From: Sphaerosporella brunnea
Lineage: Eukaryota; Ascomycota; Pezizomycetes; Pezizales; Pyronemataceae
DNA: 64,000 nt
Direction: 5' to 3'
NCBI GenBank assembly: GCA_008704415.1
Contig: VXIS01000131.1
Location: 55,165 to 119,164, forward strand
Below are positions 40,567-52,240 of the stretch, in pieces (positions within the stretch are counted from its first letter, which is position 1; each line of letters opens with the position of its first letter). Under the pieces are notes generated by a model. The model was not told the DNA's origin and made no database searches. It was given only the letters and a program-made list of their open reading frames with translations. The position numbers were made by a program, and so were the translations under genes.

Positions 40567-43500
40567 CAGATTCCCATCATAAAGAGGAAAATCGTTAGTG
40601 ACGGAGCTGCTGAAGCTAAGCGCTTGAAACCTCCTGTGAATGGACCAAGACCTTATTTGAACATGACCTTGTCATAGGACAATAAGAAAAAAATTTCAGT
40701 ACGCTGTCTGGCAGACAGTGGAGCGTCGTGCTTTACACTCTCTGACCGAATAGTAGAGAAGTATCGCATCCCGACTGTGCGTCGTCAAAAACCAGTACGA
40801 ATGGTGAATTTTGAAGGTGACTCGGTATCTACTGCAGGTGAGCAGTATACCTTCCCTTTGACCATTAGACATGGAGATCACTTCGATAAGGAAACCTTTG
40901 AGGTTTCACCAATGGAGGACTCGTGTGATCTAATTCTACAATGGTGGTATCTTGCAAAGCACCAACCCTCTGGGTTGTGGGAAGGAAACATCAAGTTTGA
41001 TTCCCAGCACTGTCAACGGAACTGTACCAAAACCAAAAGCGAAGAATTCACAATTGAATTTGACGAGGCAATCCTACACATGGGATTAGATCCTCATATG
41101 TTTGGGCTTATTGGAATGGTACGTCCTGATAGGGAAGCACTAGTTCTCGACTGGACACAAATGGTACCTAAGCAATATCAAGAGTTCAGCAGAGTATTCA
41201 GTCCTGAAGCTGCTGCAGAACTTCCAGAGCATCGATCTTTTGATCATGGAATTGATATCAAGGATGGTGAACAACCACCTTGGGGACCAATTTATGCCCT
41301 CTCAGAAAAGGAACTAGCGGCTTTGAAGGAATATCTTACCCAAATGTTGAGCGAAGGTAAGATTCGACCAAGCAAGTCGCCTGCTGGCGCACCCATTCTC
41401 TTCGTTGCGAAGCCGCATGGTAGAGGAATCCGATTAGTGGCAGACTATCGTGGTCTCAACCGAGTAACTGTGCTCAAAAGATACCCTTTACCACTAATGA
41501 ACGAGCTTTGAGATCGTGTTCAAGGAGCCAAGATGTTCACTAAGATTGACCTGAAGAGCGGTTATAATCTTATTCGGATTAAGAAGGGTGATGAATGGAA
41601 GACAGCCTTCCAAACTAGATATGGTCATTATGAATATCTAGTGATGCCGTTTGGGCTTGCTAATGCCCCTGCCACATTTCAGAACATGATGACTGAGATT
41701 TTGAGAGATCTTATTGACCAAGGAGTTGTTGTCTATATCGATGACATCCTGATATACTCCAAAACTGAAGAAGAACATGAACAACTAGTTCCTGAAGTAC
41801 TCCGACGTTTAATGGAATATAAACTTGCCCTTGCACCTCATAAGTGCGAATGGCATGTGTCTACAGTCGAGTTCTTGGGATATATCATCTCGGCAGGAGG
41901 AATTAGCATGGCTCAAGATAAGGTGCAAACCATCCTGGACTGGGAAGTGCCAACTTCCGTGAAGGACGTTCAGTCTTTCATGGGGTTTGCAAACTTTTAT
42001 CGCCGTTTCATCAAGAACTTTTCTATGATCGCTAAGCCTTTGACTGACTTAACGAAGAAAGGAAATGCTTGGGCATGGAATAGGCAAGCCCAGTGGAGTT
42101 TTGAAGAATTAAAGCGCCGCTTTACTTCAGCTCCGATCCTGAAGCACTATGACCCAGACTTGCAATGCATTATGGAAACCGATGCAAGTGACTTTGCGAT
42201 TGGTGGTGTGTTGTCCCAAGAATTTGAAAAGAGACTTCATCCCGTTGCCTTCCATTCACGTAAAATGGACAAGGCAGAGATAAATTACGAAATTCATGAT
42301 AAAGAGATGCTAGCAATAGTATCATGCTTTAAGGAATGGAGAAGATATCTCGAGGGAGCCGCTCACACCGTCTTGGTGTATACAGATCATAAGAATCTGG
42401 AATACTTTACGACATCAAAAGTGTTGAATCGTCGTCAAGCAAGATGGGCACAAGAGTTGGCAGGTTATGATTTTAAGATCATATATAGACCTGGTAGTCA
42501 GAATGGGAAACCCGATGCATTGTCTAGGCGTCCGGAGTACCGCCCACAAAAGGGGGGAGGTAGCATCGAAGAAAACGAAAACCAACCCATTTACAGGGTG
42601 TTGCGACCCGACCAACTGGTAACAGTTGAAGGCGAACAGGTTATTCTTTCTTCGGCGAAGCTACAGACTATCCCCAGGGTACGTTTCAGTAGTGAACTAC
42701 TTGAGCAAATCTTTACTGCTGGAGCACAAGATGAAGCTTGGATGCATGATTACGAGAATGCTATGAGCGGTAATCCTAGTGAAGGCATGGAATATGACGA
42801 TGGAGCCCTGTACTACAGAGGCCGTCTATACGTTCCTGACAGCTTGGACTTAAAGAAGCAAATTGTAGAAGCAGATCACGACTCGGTTGTTGCTGGCCAT
42901 ATGGGAGCAGACAAGACCGTAGAGTTAGTACGTCGCAATTTCTTCTGGCCTACAATGGATGCTTGGATTCGGGACTATGTGAACTCATGTCCAGAATGCC
43001 AAAAAGCTAAGTCTGCACGTCACGCCCGCTATGGAGTGCTGTCTCCTCTAGAAGTTCCGTATGCCCCGTGGGACTCAATATCAATGGACTTTATCACAGA
43101 TTTACCTCTGTCAGAGGACTGTGACCAATTGATGGTTGTTGTCGACCGTTTTACAAAAATGTGTCACTTCATTCCGCTAAAGAAGGATGCGAAGAAAGCT
43201 GTCGATGTTGCACGCGTATTCCTGCGGGAGGTATGGCGATTGCACGGCTTGCCTAGTAGCATCATATCGGACAGAGATGCACGTTTCACTTCCAAATTTT
43301 GGGAAACGTTAATGGATCTCTTGAAGATTAAACGTGGAATGTCCACTGCCTTCCACCCACAGACTGATGGTCAAACGGAGCGCGTCAACCAAACTGTGGA
43401 ACAATACCTGAGGTTCTTTTGCAATTACGAGCAAGATAATTGGGTAGAAATGATTCCCATGGCTGAGTACGCGTATAACAACTCCGTCACCACAGCTACA

Positions 43501-44178
43501 AGTCTGTCACCTTTCTTTGCCAACTACGGTTATCACCCAAGAACAAATTGGCCTGTTGAGGCTGAGGTGAAAAACCGGTCGGCAAGAAACTATGCGCACT
43601 GGATGGAAAGCATCCATAAGCTGTGCAAGGAAGCTTTGGAACAGACCCGTGAATCTATGCGCAAGCACTATGACAAACGGTCAAAGGCTGCACCCAAGTA
43701 CAAAGTTGGTGATCTTGTTATGCTGAATGGCAAGAACCTTCGGACAAGAAGACCATCTCGCAAGCTAGATGCGAAAATGCATGGCCCTTTCAAGGTGATA
43801 AAGGTAGTGTCACCATCCGCTATAAGGATTGAACTTCCTAAGCGATGGCGTATACATCCTACCTTCCATGTTTCGTTGCTTGAGCCCTACCGACAGTCGC
43901 AAAAGGGCCTTCGACCCCTTGCGGTTGCAGTCGAAGATGAAGATGCAATGGACCTTGAAGAAGAAGGACTCTGGGAGATCGATGAGATCCTAGGTAGTTC
44001 ATGTGACAGTACTGGTACCATCAAGTACTTGGTCAAGTGGAAAGGGTTTCCAAATGAGGAGGACTGGACAGAAGAACCGTGGGAATGTTTTGAAGGTACC
44101 GGTGAAGCAGCTTTGAGAAAGTTCGATCGGAAATTCCCACAAGCTGCCAAGGACAGGAGAGTCAGGTTAAGAGGCTGA
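40567..44178 (+). pseudogene. gypsy-1 pol: protease, RT, RNase H, integrase, chromodomain
   Basis: A chromovirus polyprotein in one frame, broken by a TAG near 40674 and a TGA at 41509-41511. LADSGASCFTL near 40.7 kb is the aspartic protease site. The RT covers about 41.25-41.9 kb with the catalytic YIDD at 41734-41745. RNase H carries METDASDFAIGG with its Asp at 42181. The integrase has an H-H-C-C zinc-binding part (HMGADK...CPECQKAK, about 42.9-43.0 kb) and a catalytic D-60-D-35-E triad (codons at 43087, 43270 and 43378). The C-terminus is a chromodomain (WEIDEILG, YLVKWKGFPNEEDWTEEPWE, 43972-44140), expected to guide integration to chromatin marks. The 881-codon part after the TGA is intact. 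Otherwise a typical full-length pol; it needs only the two nonsense codons to explain loss. Confidence 0.93.
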
Positions 44179-44279
44179 GTCAGAACCTTTTTCCTGGTGA
44201 AGCTATTAGGGGATCCAGGTTTTTTAACGGCTGACAAGACGCCTGGTCATGTACATTTTTTCCTTGTATAGGTTTTGGT

Positions 44280-44431
44280 ACAGTGTTAAGTTTTTTCTTT
44301 TTTTGTTTTTTGTTTACGAAGTTTACGATGGCAGGAGAACACCCCATGTCCAACAACTGCGGTTCGCGGACGAACCTTTATAACGGGGGAGGTGGTGTTA
44401 CACCCACCTCCCACAGTACCATTTCTGGTAC
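44280..44431 (+). repeat. Direct repeat A flanking gypsy-2 (gypsy-1 3' end and LTR start)
   Basis: 152 bases from ACAGTGTTAAGTTTTTTC to TTTCTGGTAC, duplicated at 50474-50625 with about ten differences. TGTTACACCC at 44396, right after a GGGGGAGGTGG purine tract, looks like the start of the gypsy-1 3' LTR. Confidence 0.8.
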
Positions 44432-44580
44432 TGTAGGACTGTGGAGTGCGGGCACGTGATTAGGGTTAAGGCTGGGTGGAGGCTTGGAGGCTTGGCGGGA
44501 ATCATGTATATATAGACCCGGCACTGCTCCTAGAATGCATCTTACTTTCAACCTACCTCTGACGCGTCTACCTCTCCACA
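44432..44580 (+). repeat. gypsy-2 5' LTR
   Basis: 149 bp, TG...CA ends, with a TATATATA promoter-like box at 44507-44514 about 75 bases from the left end. Near-identical to 50325-50473 and related to 571-717. Confidence 0.93.
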
Positions 44581-44581
44581 T

Positions 44582-44599
44582 TGGTAGCAGCACTTGCCG
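44582..44599 (+). promoter_or_regulatory. Primer-binding site of gypsy-2
   Basis: TGGTAGCAGCACTTGCCG begins one base after the 5' LTR. TGG pairs with the CCA end of a tRNA. I cannot name the tRNA with confidence. The same site follows the LTR remnant at 571-717. Confidence 0.6.
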
Positions 44600-44719
44600 T
44601 GAATAGAGCAATTGGACCTGTCGTCCCCGCCTATCTCACGGAAGACCAGATTCACTTCCGCATTTTACGAGAGTATACGCCGCTGACGAAGTAACGAAAA
44701 AGAAAGATCGAAATTGACG

Positions 44720-46447
44720 ATGGAGTCGCCAACGAATACCGAGCCAGCCGACGAAGCCAATATCCCCCCCTTGCCAACCTTGCATACGGACCTCATTAAG
44801 GATGAGTGTTGCGCGTTTCAGGTGAATACGACGGGTACCCGCAGCATACAACACTTAAGGCAGCGAGAGGCGCTGCTGTTGTCCCTGCCGAGTGAAGTGG
44901 CTGAGGCAATGCCTACGGAAGCATTGGCATGGGCTCGCGCTATCGAAGACAAGCTGTTGGAGGAGATTGAAGGCTTGCAGGACGACGTCTACGCCATCCA
45001 GGAGGACAACCAGAGGCTCAGGGAGCAAACGGCAACGGCAGAAACCCGGCTACGGAACGAGCACGACGAGGACACGCGAGCGCTGAGGACCAGGGTGGAG
45101 CAGCTGACACAGGAGCTTGAGCAGCGGACAAGGGAGCTTCGCATAGCCAACGCTCAGATCGCTGCACTTGGACGTCGCGTCAGATCTACCGCTGGATCTA
45201 TCGGAACACCAGCAACCCACCGCATTCCTTCACGCATTGGTCCAGCGCTGTCAGCGATGGAAACAGGACCTCATCCACCGGAACCTGTCATAAAGCAGGA
45301 CACGATGCACACGGCGATACCGATCTCTCCTACTCCACTGGCGTTACGTCCCAGCAGAGAGCAGAGTGCATTCCACCCTACAATGCCAGCTCTCTCCACC
45401 TTCACACACCTCCCTCCGGTCAGGACACCTACCTTTACAATCAAGCCGGCTGGGCTTCCTACGTTTGATGGCACCAAGCGGGATTTGGAGACGGCCCGTA
45501 CCTTCATCAATAGCTTGCAGCGGTACTTTCTGGTACGAGCAACGGAGCTGGGCTGTGTGGATTCCCACGGGATTGTCCTGACAGAAGGATGGACTTTGGC
45601 AGCAATGTTACAGCTTAGGGATGGGGCTTCGCGGTGGGCTGACGATAACTTCCCACGTGGTATGCGTCCGGACTAGTATACCTTTACCGCTTCATTCCTG
45701 AGACACTTTACGCCAGCCGATGCACTCAGCAAACTCAAGAACGAATGGGAATCCCTTAGCATCAAGCGTTCTGAGCGAGCCGCGACATTCAATGAGCGAT
45801 TACAAGCACTCATGGCACGATTGAACCCTTACGCACCGATTCCACCTGACCTGTTGCTCGACTCCTACCGTGCAAAGATCCAGACAAACAAGGAAGTTGC
45901 AGCCATATTCAGCATGATCCAAAGCATGCACCCGCATTGGACGATGGAGCAATACATGCTGCAGGTAGCAGAGTCGGACGCAATCCAACATGGATCGCTA
46001 GGTGGAGCAGCAATAAAGGACAAGGAGAAGGGAAACACAGGAACCGGATCGAAGGGAGGAGCCAATGCTACGGCGACCAAGGGAAGCCTGAAGCGCATGG
46101 AGGGTAGGACGGACGCAAACTCCCAGGCAGGAGAGATGACATGCTACAGTTGCCACGAAAAGGGACACCAAGCAAGGAACTGCCCTCACGTGGGCAAGAT
46201 GTCTTTGCCAGAGATGCAGCGTACCTTGGAAAAACCGTTGCAGGCACAAAAGGCAGCGATGGAGGCCTCCAAGAGTGGCAAGCAGCCTAGCGCTAAGAAA
46301 GGTTGCGGCACAAGAGCTTCTAAACCAGGGAAGCGCTTGGATCAGTGCCGCATCTCACGAGAAGAGGATCAGGCAGATGATGGTCAGGAGGATTCCGACG
46401 AGGACTTGGCACTGTCCGATTCGGGAAATGGGGAGGGGGACTGCTAG
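44720..46447 (+). pseudogene. gypsy-2 gag with one internal stop
   Basis: The start is the ATG at 44720 (MESPTNTEPADEAN). Residues 60-150 are a coiled coil (LLEEIEGLQDDVYAIQEDNQ and following). A capsid-like part (GLPTFDGTKRDLETARTFIN) is interrupted by TAG at 45674-45676 and resumes in the same frame (YTFTASFLRHFTPADALSKL). A CX2CX4HX4C knuckle, CYSCHEKGHQARNC, lies near 46141-46182. The natural stop is at 46445-46447. The single nonsense codon is the only visible defect. Pol follows in another frame 23 bases later, so expression of pol would need a shift or re-initiation. Confidence 0.88.
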
Positions 46448-46470
46448 CTGCGAGCAAGCCCCCCAATGGA

Positions 46471-49400
46471 ATGCCTACTACCGATGTAACTAGCACGAAA
46501 TTTAAACGCTTTACTCGGTATCATCGGTTGCAAATAACGAGGTTGTCTGACTCGGTGGCCGACCTCCTCCGTTTTAGAGTGCGATTTCGTGACGATGTAC
46601 GTGGTGAATGGCATTCAAAAGCAGCAAAAACAGTTAAGGATGATGGTGCATCCGAAAACTATGTGTCGAGAAGTTTTATCGAGGGACTACGCCGTCAGGG
46701 CGCAAAACTGGACGTGGAAGATGCAGGTTGGATGGTGGTGGAAACCGCCAATGCTAAGGCAGAGGATCAGATCGAGAAACGGCAATGGGTGCGTTTGAAC
46801 CTCCATATCGGATCCTACACATACCAAGCAAACTTCACGATATACGACGTCAAAGGATTCGACGTCGTCTTGGAGAAGCGCTGGATGCGCGACATCAATG
46901 GGCGGCACCACATTGACCATGATACCAATGAGATGTGGGTGTCGGACCGACCGTGGGAGGAGCGGCATGATGGGGGACACACACACTATCTGCGGGGACT
47001 GCGCCCACAGGATAGAAGTCCAACAAAGATGCGGGAGCAAGCTTGCCTGATGGGCGTCGATATCATACGACAGGACGATCTCCGAACGATTGATCAACGG
47101 CTACTGAGGAAGGCCTTCTTCATCCGTGTGTACAAGAAGGAGGAGGAACTGCCACCTGACGAGATGACTGCTATGTTGCGGGAATTCGTCGCTCAAGGCT
47201 TGTTTGATGAGCCAACATACCACAACGCGAAGGAAGGTGGCCACCAATTTCGAATCGTTATTGAACAGGGAGCAAAGAGTCCGTTTCGGTCGCCTTATCG
47301 TATATCTCCAAAGGAGGAAGCGGAGTTGCAAAGGCAGCTGGACAAAGCAATTCGCAATGGATGGATCACGCCGTCTTCCAGCAGCTATGGATCGCCGGTC
47401 TTGTTTGTGCCAAAAGCCAACGGGGAACTGCGAATGTGCATCGACTACAGGGCAGTCAACAGGATCACCGTCAAAGACCGCTACCCACTGCCGCACATCG
47501 AGGATCTCTTCAATGGACTGAAAGGGTCTACAGTATTCTCCAAGCTCGACCTTGCTAGCGGTTACCACCAAATACGTATTGCACCGGGTGATCGCCACAA
47601 GACTGCGTTTACAACCAAGTTTGGTCTCTACGAATGGCGGGTATTGCCGTTTGGTCTGGCCAACGCTCCTAGCCAGTTTATGAGGATGATGGACGGACTG
47701 CTGACCCCTACGATGCGACGGTTTGTAGCAACTTACCTGGACGACGTGTTGATTCACAGCCGATCAATGGAAGAGCACTTACAGCACGTTCGTAGTGTTC
47801 TGAAGGCTTTGCTGGATAAAGGACTTCGGGTAAAGCGGAGCAAGTGCGAATGGGCGCAGGCGCAAGTTGAGTTTTGTGGCTTCACGGTATCTGGGAGCGG
47901 AATCCACACACAAGAACACAAGACAGCAGCGGTACGGGACTGGCCTCAACCACAAAATGAGAAAGAAGTACGGGGGTTCCTTGGATTAACCAGCTACTAC
48001 CGAAAGTTCATCGACCACTACGCTCACATGGCCCTGCCTCTCTACCAAATGAGCAGGGTGACAATGGACAAGCGCAAAACTAAACACCAACAGTTTGAAT
48101 GGACTGAGGAATGTGAGGGAGCATTCGACGCATTGAAGCATGCCGTCTGCACCGCACCAGTATTGGCCTTGCCCACTAAAGAAGACCGCTTCATATTACA
48201 TACGGACGCAAGCAAGTATGCTGTGGGGGCCGTGTTGTCTCAGGAGCAGGAAGATGGAACCAAGGTGATTGGCTACTACAGCCGCAAATTGCACGATCCG
48301 GAAACCCGTTACCCAGCTTACGATCGGGAGTTGTTGGCCATTCGTGACGCAGTTGTTCACTGGAAATGTCATCTGCATGGCGCCGCTAGGGATTTCATGG
48401 TGTATACTGATCATGCCACCCTTCGACATATCCTGACTCAGCCTCATTTGACAATTCGGCAGATGGACGCGCTGTCAGTGCTCCAGAACTATGACTACGA
48501 GGTTCGCCATCTACCGGGAGCGAAAAATAAGGTAGCCGATGCCCTGTCGCGAAGACCAGACCATCGACGTGAGCGGGCAGGAGTGATGCAGGCACGCACC
48601 AAAGGAGCATTGCGGGTACGTTGCCAGGTAATGACAGAGCTCTCGCTTACCGCTGAGGAGTGGGTGGCGGACCTGAAGACGCAGCTGGAACTGGATACGT
48701 ACTTTGGACCAATTCTACGCCTGTTGCTTGACCCCGACGCTCGAGCCCCACCTCCATCAGCGCCAACAACTGAACGTCAACTGTGGGTGAAGTCCAGACG
48801 GTACTGTCTCCGTGATGGCCTGCTATTCCACACAGACAAACAAGGTGACGACAGCGCACCAATACGGCTTTGCATTCCACAGACATTGACCAGACGCGTC
48901 CTACACGAAGCTCACGATACCCCATCTGGGGGTCACTTTGGCCCAGATCGCACATACATGCGTTTGCGCGAAGACTTTTTCTGGCCACGGATGTGGGATT
49001 CAGTTCGACGCTATGTGAAAGGGTGCGACATGTGTCATCGGATTAATGGACGGCAAGGGAAGCCCATGGGGCTGCTCCAGCCTCTGCCAATTGCAAAGGG
49101 ACGTTGGTCACGTGTTGGTGTTGACTTCATCACAGATCTGCCAGATTCAGCCAGCGGGAATGATTGTGTGGTCACTTTCGTTGACTATCTGACGAAGAGA
49201 GTCCACTGGCGGGCATGCAAGAAGACCCTGGATGCGGCCGGATTTGCCCAGCTATTCATTGACAATGTCATCAGATTGCACGGGGTCCCAGAGGAGGTAG
49301 TCTCCGATCGCGATGTTCGTTTTCAGGACTTTTGGACAGAAGTTACACGGAGAATGGGTACGAAGCTGTTAAAATCGACCGCCTTTCACCCACAGACCGA

Positions 49401-50255
49401 CGGACTGGCGGAAAACAGCAACAAAACTGATCACGAAATACCTCAAGGCATATGCGACACATAGCCCAGACAACTGGGACGAGATGCTGCCTCTGGCTGA
49501 GTTTGCCTACAACAGCTCGGTTCACCGCTCCACCAAGATGACGCCTTTCCGACTGGATTTGGGCTACGATCCGGAGATTCCGTTGAATGCTCTTGCACGA
49601 GCTGCACGACAAGGACGGCCGTTCGGCTAGTACACTGCAGGGCAGTGAGTTCGTTGATCGACTGGCGAGACTGCTTGGTGTGGTGCGAGATGCCCTGCAG
49701 GAAGCACAGGATAGACAAGTGGTGGAGGCAAATCAACATCGACAGCCAGTGGACAAGCGCATAAAGGAGGGTGCAATGGTGTTTCTCGATGCGAAAGACC
49801 TACCCATCACATATGCCAACGTGCGTCCTGACAGTCGGAAGCTTATACACCGCTACTTGGGCCCTTACAAAGTCGTCGGTATGAGAAACCCAAACGCTGT
49901 GGAGCTGGACCTTCCCAATGATATGTCCATACATGACGTGGTTAACGTGAGCCGCCTGAAACTTGATCGGACGGATAAGGAGCGTATCTACATTACGCCA
50001 CCACCGCCAGTGCGTACCAGCCGGGCAGGAACATCCTACGTCGTGGAGGCGATTGTGGGACACAGGCCGGACAAAGACAAAGGAGACGCCTGGGAATACG
50101 AGGTCAAATGGGAAGGATGGGATACGGCCGACAACACGTGGGAACCAGAAGAAAATCTCGCCAAAGCAGCGGAGATGTTGCAAGAATACTGGAAGGAGCG
50201 TGGAGGATGGCCAAAAACGGTGCGGGCGAGCACGCGGAGGAGACGTCGGAAATGA
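46471..50255 (+). pseudogene. gypsy-2 pol: protease, RT, RNase H, integrase, chromodomain
   Basis: The frame from the ATG at 46471 (997 codons) carries the protease site in the unusual form VKDDGASENYVS. The RT catalytic YLDD is at residues 422-425, RNase H has HTDASKYAVGAVLS (Asp 579), and the integrase zinc part is HEAHDTPSGGHFG...CDMCHR. The catalytic residues are D885, D946 and E981, giving D-60-D-34-E, one residue short of the usual 35. A one-base loss near 49428 ends this frame early. The neighbouring frame continues the integrase core (YLKAYATHSPDNWDEMLPLA). A second shift near 49585 leads to the last frame, with the integrase tail and a chromodomain (YEVKWEGWDTADNTWEPEEN), ending at 50255. 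Dead, but all domains are recognisable. Confidence 0.92.
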
Positions 50256-50324
50256 TGGTTTTTTTTCTCTGTTGGGGTCTGAATCTTCGAGTTCACACTC
50301 GAAGATATCATTGGGGGAATGTGA

Positions 50325-50473
50325 TGTAGGAGTGTGGAGTGCGGGCACGTGATTAGGGTTAAGGCTGGGTGGAGGCTTGGCGGCTTGGCGGGAATCATGT
50401 ATATATAGACCCGGCACTGCTCCTAGAATGCATCTTACTTTCAACCTACCTCTGACGCGTCTACCTCTCCACA
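50325..50473 (+). repeat. gypsy-2 3' LTR
   Basis: 149 bp, TGTAGG...CCACA. Compared with the 5' LTR only a handful of substitutions are visible, so insertion is fairly young relative to the 571-717 copy. Confidence 0.93.
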
Positions 50474-50625
50474 ACAGTGTTGAGTTTTTTCTTTTTTGTT
50501 TTTTTCTTTACGAAGTTTACGATGGCAGGAGAACATCCCATGTCCAACAACTGCGGTTCGCGGACAAACATTTATAAGGGGGAAGGTGGTGTTACACCCA
50601 CCTCCCACAGTATCATTTCTGATAC
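50474..50625 (+). repeat. Direct repeat B flanking gypsy-2
   Basis: It matches 44280-44431 from ACAGTGTTGAGTTTTTTC to TTTCTGATAC. The LTR-like start TGTTACACCC is at 50590 and the sequence continues beyond 50625 without a counterpart at the left copy. Confidence 0.8.
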
Positions 50626-51379
50626 CCCCTTACGAGTTATGCCTACATTACCTTAAGGGTTACATAACGGTCTATTGACGTTGATGATTATCAACAGTGA
50701 GGCTGTCTAATCATCTATAAGTCCACTCTATTAGGAAGTGTCCTAAGAGTTACAAGACTTACGTCATAATGGCAATGGTGAAGTTAGTTGCCGTAACCCA
50801 TAGTAAAAGTGTTCTTTTCTGTGTACAAAATAACTCACCACTCGTGCGCATACAAATGAATAATGACAACTGTGTTGGTCTAACACCTTGCAGTTGTCAC
50901 AGGTTATTCACCGTGAGTTATATGGCAAAAAGTGGTTAGTTGTCGGTTCCCATAGAAAAATAGATTTTTCCAGGGTACAAAATAACTCACATCACGTTGC
51001 GCCCGACCGTTATACCGGAACGTACCTGGTGGGTATATGAGGGGAGCACCTGTGACAAGACTTGATAAGTACCAAAGTCACTTCGGCAACTGGTCATCAT
51101 GTCATAGGTACTACGGCACTTCAATAGGACATTCTAGGCATCAAAGCTTACGCGTTCAATCACGCCATAGCTGCAGAAGAGTGTCCGAGTTGGAGTGGGG
51201 GTTATCTAGAATCCCTGGCTAGTCAAAGAAGCTCGGTACCCTTACGTGGCAATCGGGGCAATTGTTCGTCCGAGGATTGGAAATCAACTTTGAGGCTCAA
51301 AGGCGAATCCGTCAGCATATAACCCGCGAGATTTCCCTCGAGTTGAGAGACCACCAGAGTTAGCAGACATCATCGTTAG

Positions 51380-51934
51380 GATATTGTGAGGTTCAGCCTT
51401 AACAATATTGTCGTTTACACAATCTATATTCGTTTCGAAATCTTTATTCTATTTTCCCTTCGGTACGAATATACTCGTACCATTAGCGAATCTTTACCGA
51501 TCCCGTATCTGAAAGCTCTTCGCCCAACAAGTGTCTTTTCCTTAGAAAAGGATTACTGTTTGGCCTATCTTCCTTGTACGCGGTTTAGTGAACCTAGTGG
51601 TTTTACATGTACGGCCAGACGTCGTGATTGGTTCAACAAATTCCAACCATTCTGGAAGAACCTCGCAGAGCCCTGAAAGATGTTAGTGTGAATTTGAAGC
51701 GCACACTGCCCGAGGGTTGAATACCGGGGACGGTATATTTTCAAGCCCCCCAGTAATATTCCATACCGTTCACTTCACAATGATGATGGCAATGAGGGTT
51801 GATATAAATGCGATGGTCTAGATAGCCCCCCGAGCCTGAGGGTATATAGCCTCGGCGCGCACCATCTAAGCCACCACCACGAGAGCTCTCAACCCCTGGC
51901 TACCATGAGACATTCTGAAAAGCCAGATTGATAA
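51380..51934 (+). other. Reading frame open only if TGA is read as Trp (about 184 codons)
   Basis: From 51380 (after TAG at 51377) to TAA at 51932-51934 the frame has no TAA or TAG, but five TGAs, the first at 51674. The first 96 codons are open in the standard code (FEIFILFSLRYEYTRTISES; TARRRDWFNKFQPFWKNLAE). Reading TGA as Trp is the rule in fungal mitochondria. No protein family is recognised, and there is no ATG at the start. It may be chance. Confidence 0.25.
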
Positions 51935-51953
51935 CGCATGAGACGCGGTCACC

Positions 51954-52240
51954 ATGTCCGACCTAATTGATAAGATGACAGACACATGGAATTTCATAGG
52001 AGATGAAGTTCCTGCAGTTCTGTCTGACAAGCAAGGATTTACGGTAAACAGTAAACGCACCGAGAATATGGTTGATCTGTTTGCTCGATGAAACAAAGCA
52101 CTTATCAATGCTGGATGGCACGATACTGCAGAGTCAATACCCGATGACGATGCGAGCCAAATTACTGGGTACAGTAATTATCGCTCAAGTCCCTCAACTC
52201 AAGAATTCTGAGGAGGCGACTCCTCCGAAACCGAGTTGTA
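51954..52240 (+). other. Second possible TGA=Trp frame (about 95 codons)
   Basis: From ATG 51954: MSDLIDKMTDTWNFIGDEVP, then ENMVDLFAR, TGA, NKALINAGWHDTAES, and a further TGA near the end before TAA. The composition is protein-like with both TGG and TGA. Function unknown. Short enough to be chance. Confidence 0.22.

Larger units (their letters stand above)
44432..50473 (+). mobile_element. gypsy-2: near-complete Ty3/gypsy chromovirus (6042 bp)
   Basis: It is bounded by 149-bp LTRs (44432-44580 and 50325-50473), both TGTAGG...CCACA, differing at only a few positions. TTGGTAGCAGCACTTGCC follows the 5' LTR and starts with the TGG expected of a tRNA primer-binding site. A separate gag frame and pol frame follow. 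The five bases on either side (GGTAC and ACAGT) do not match, so no simple target duplication is present. Stops and frameshifts in gag and pol make it non-autonomous. Confidence 0.92.
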
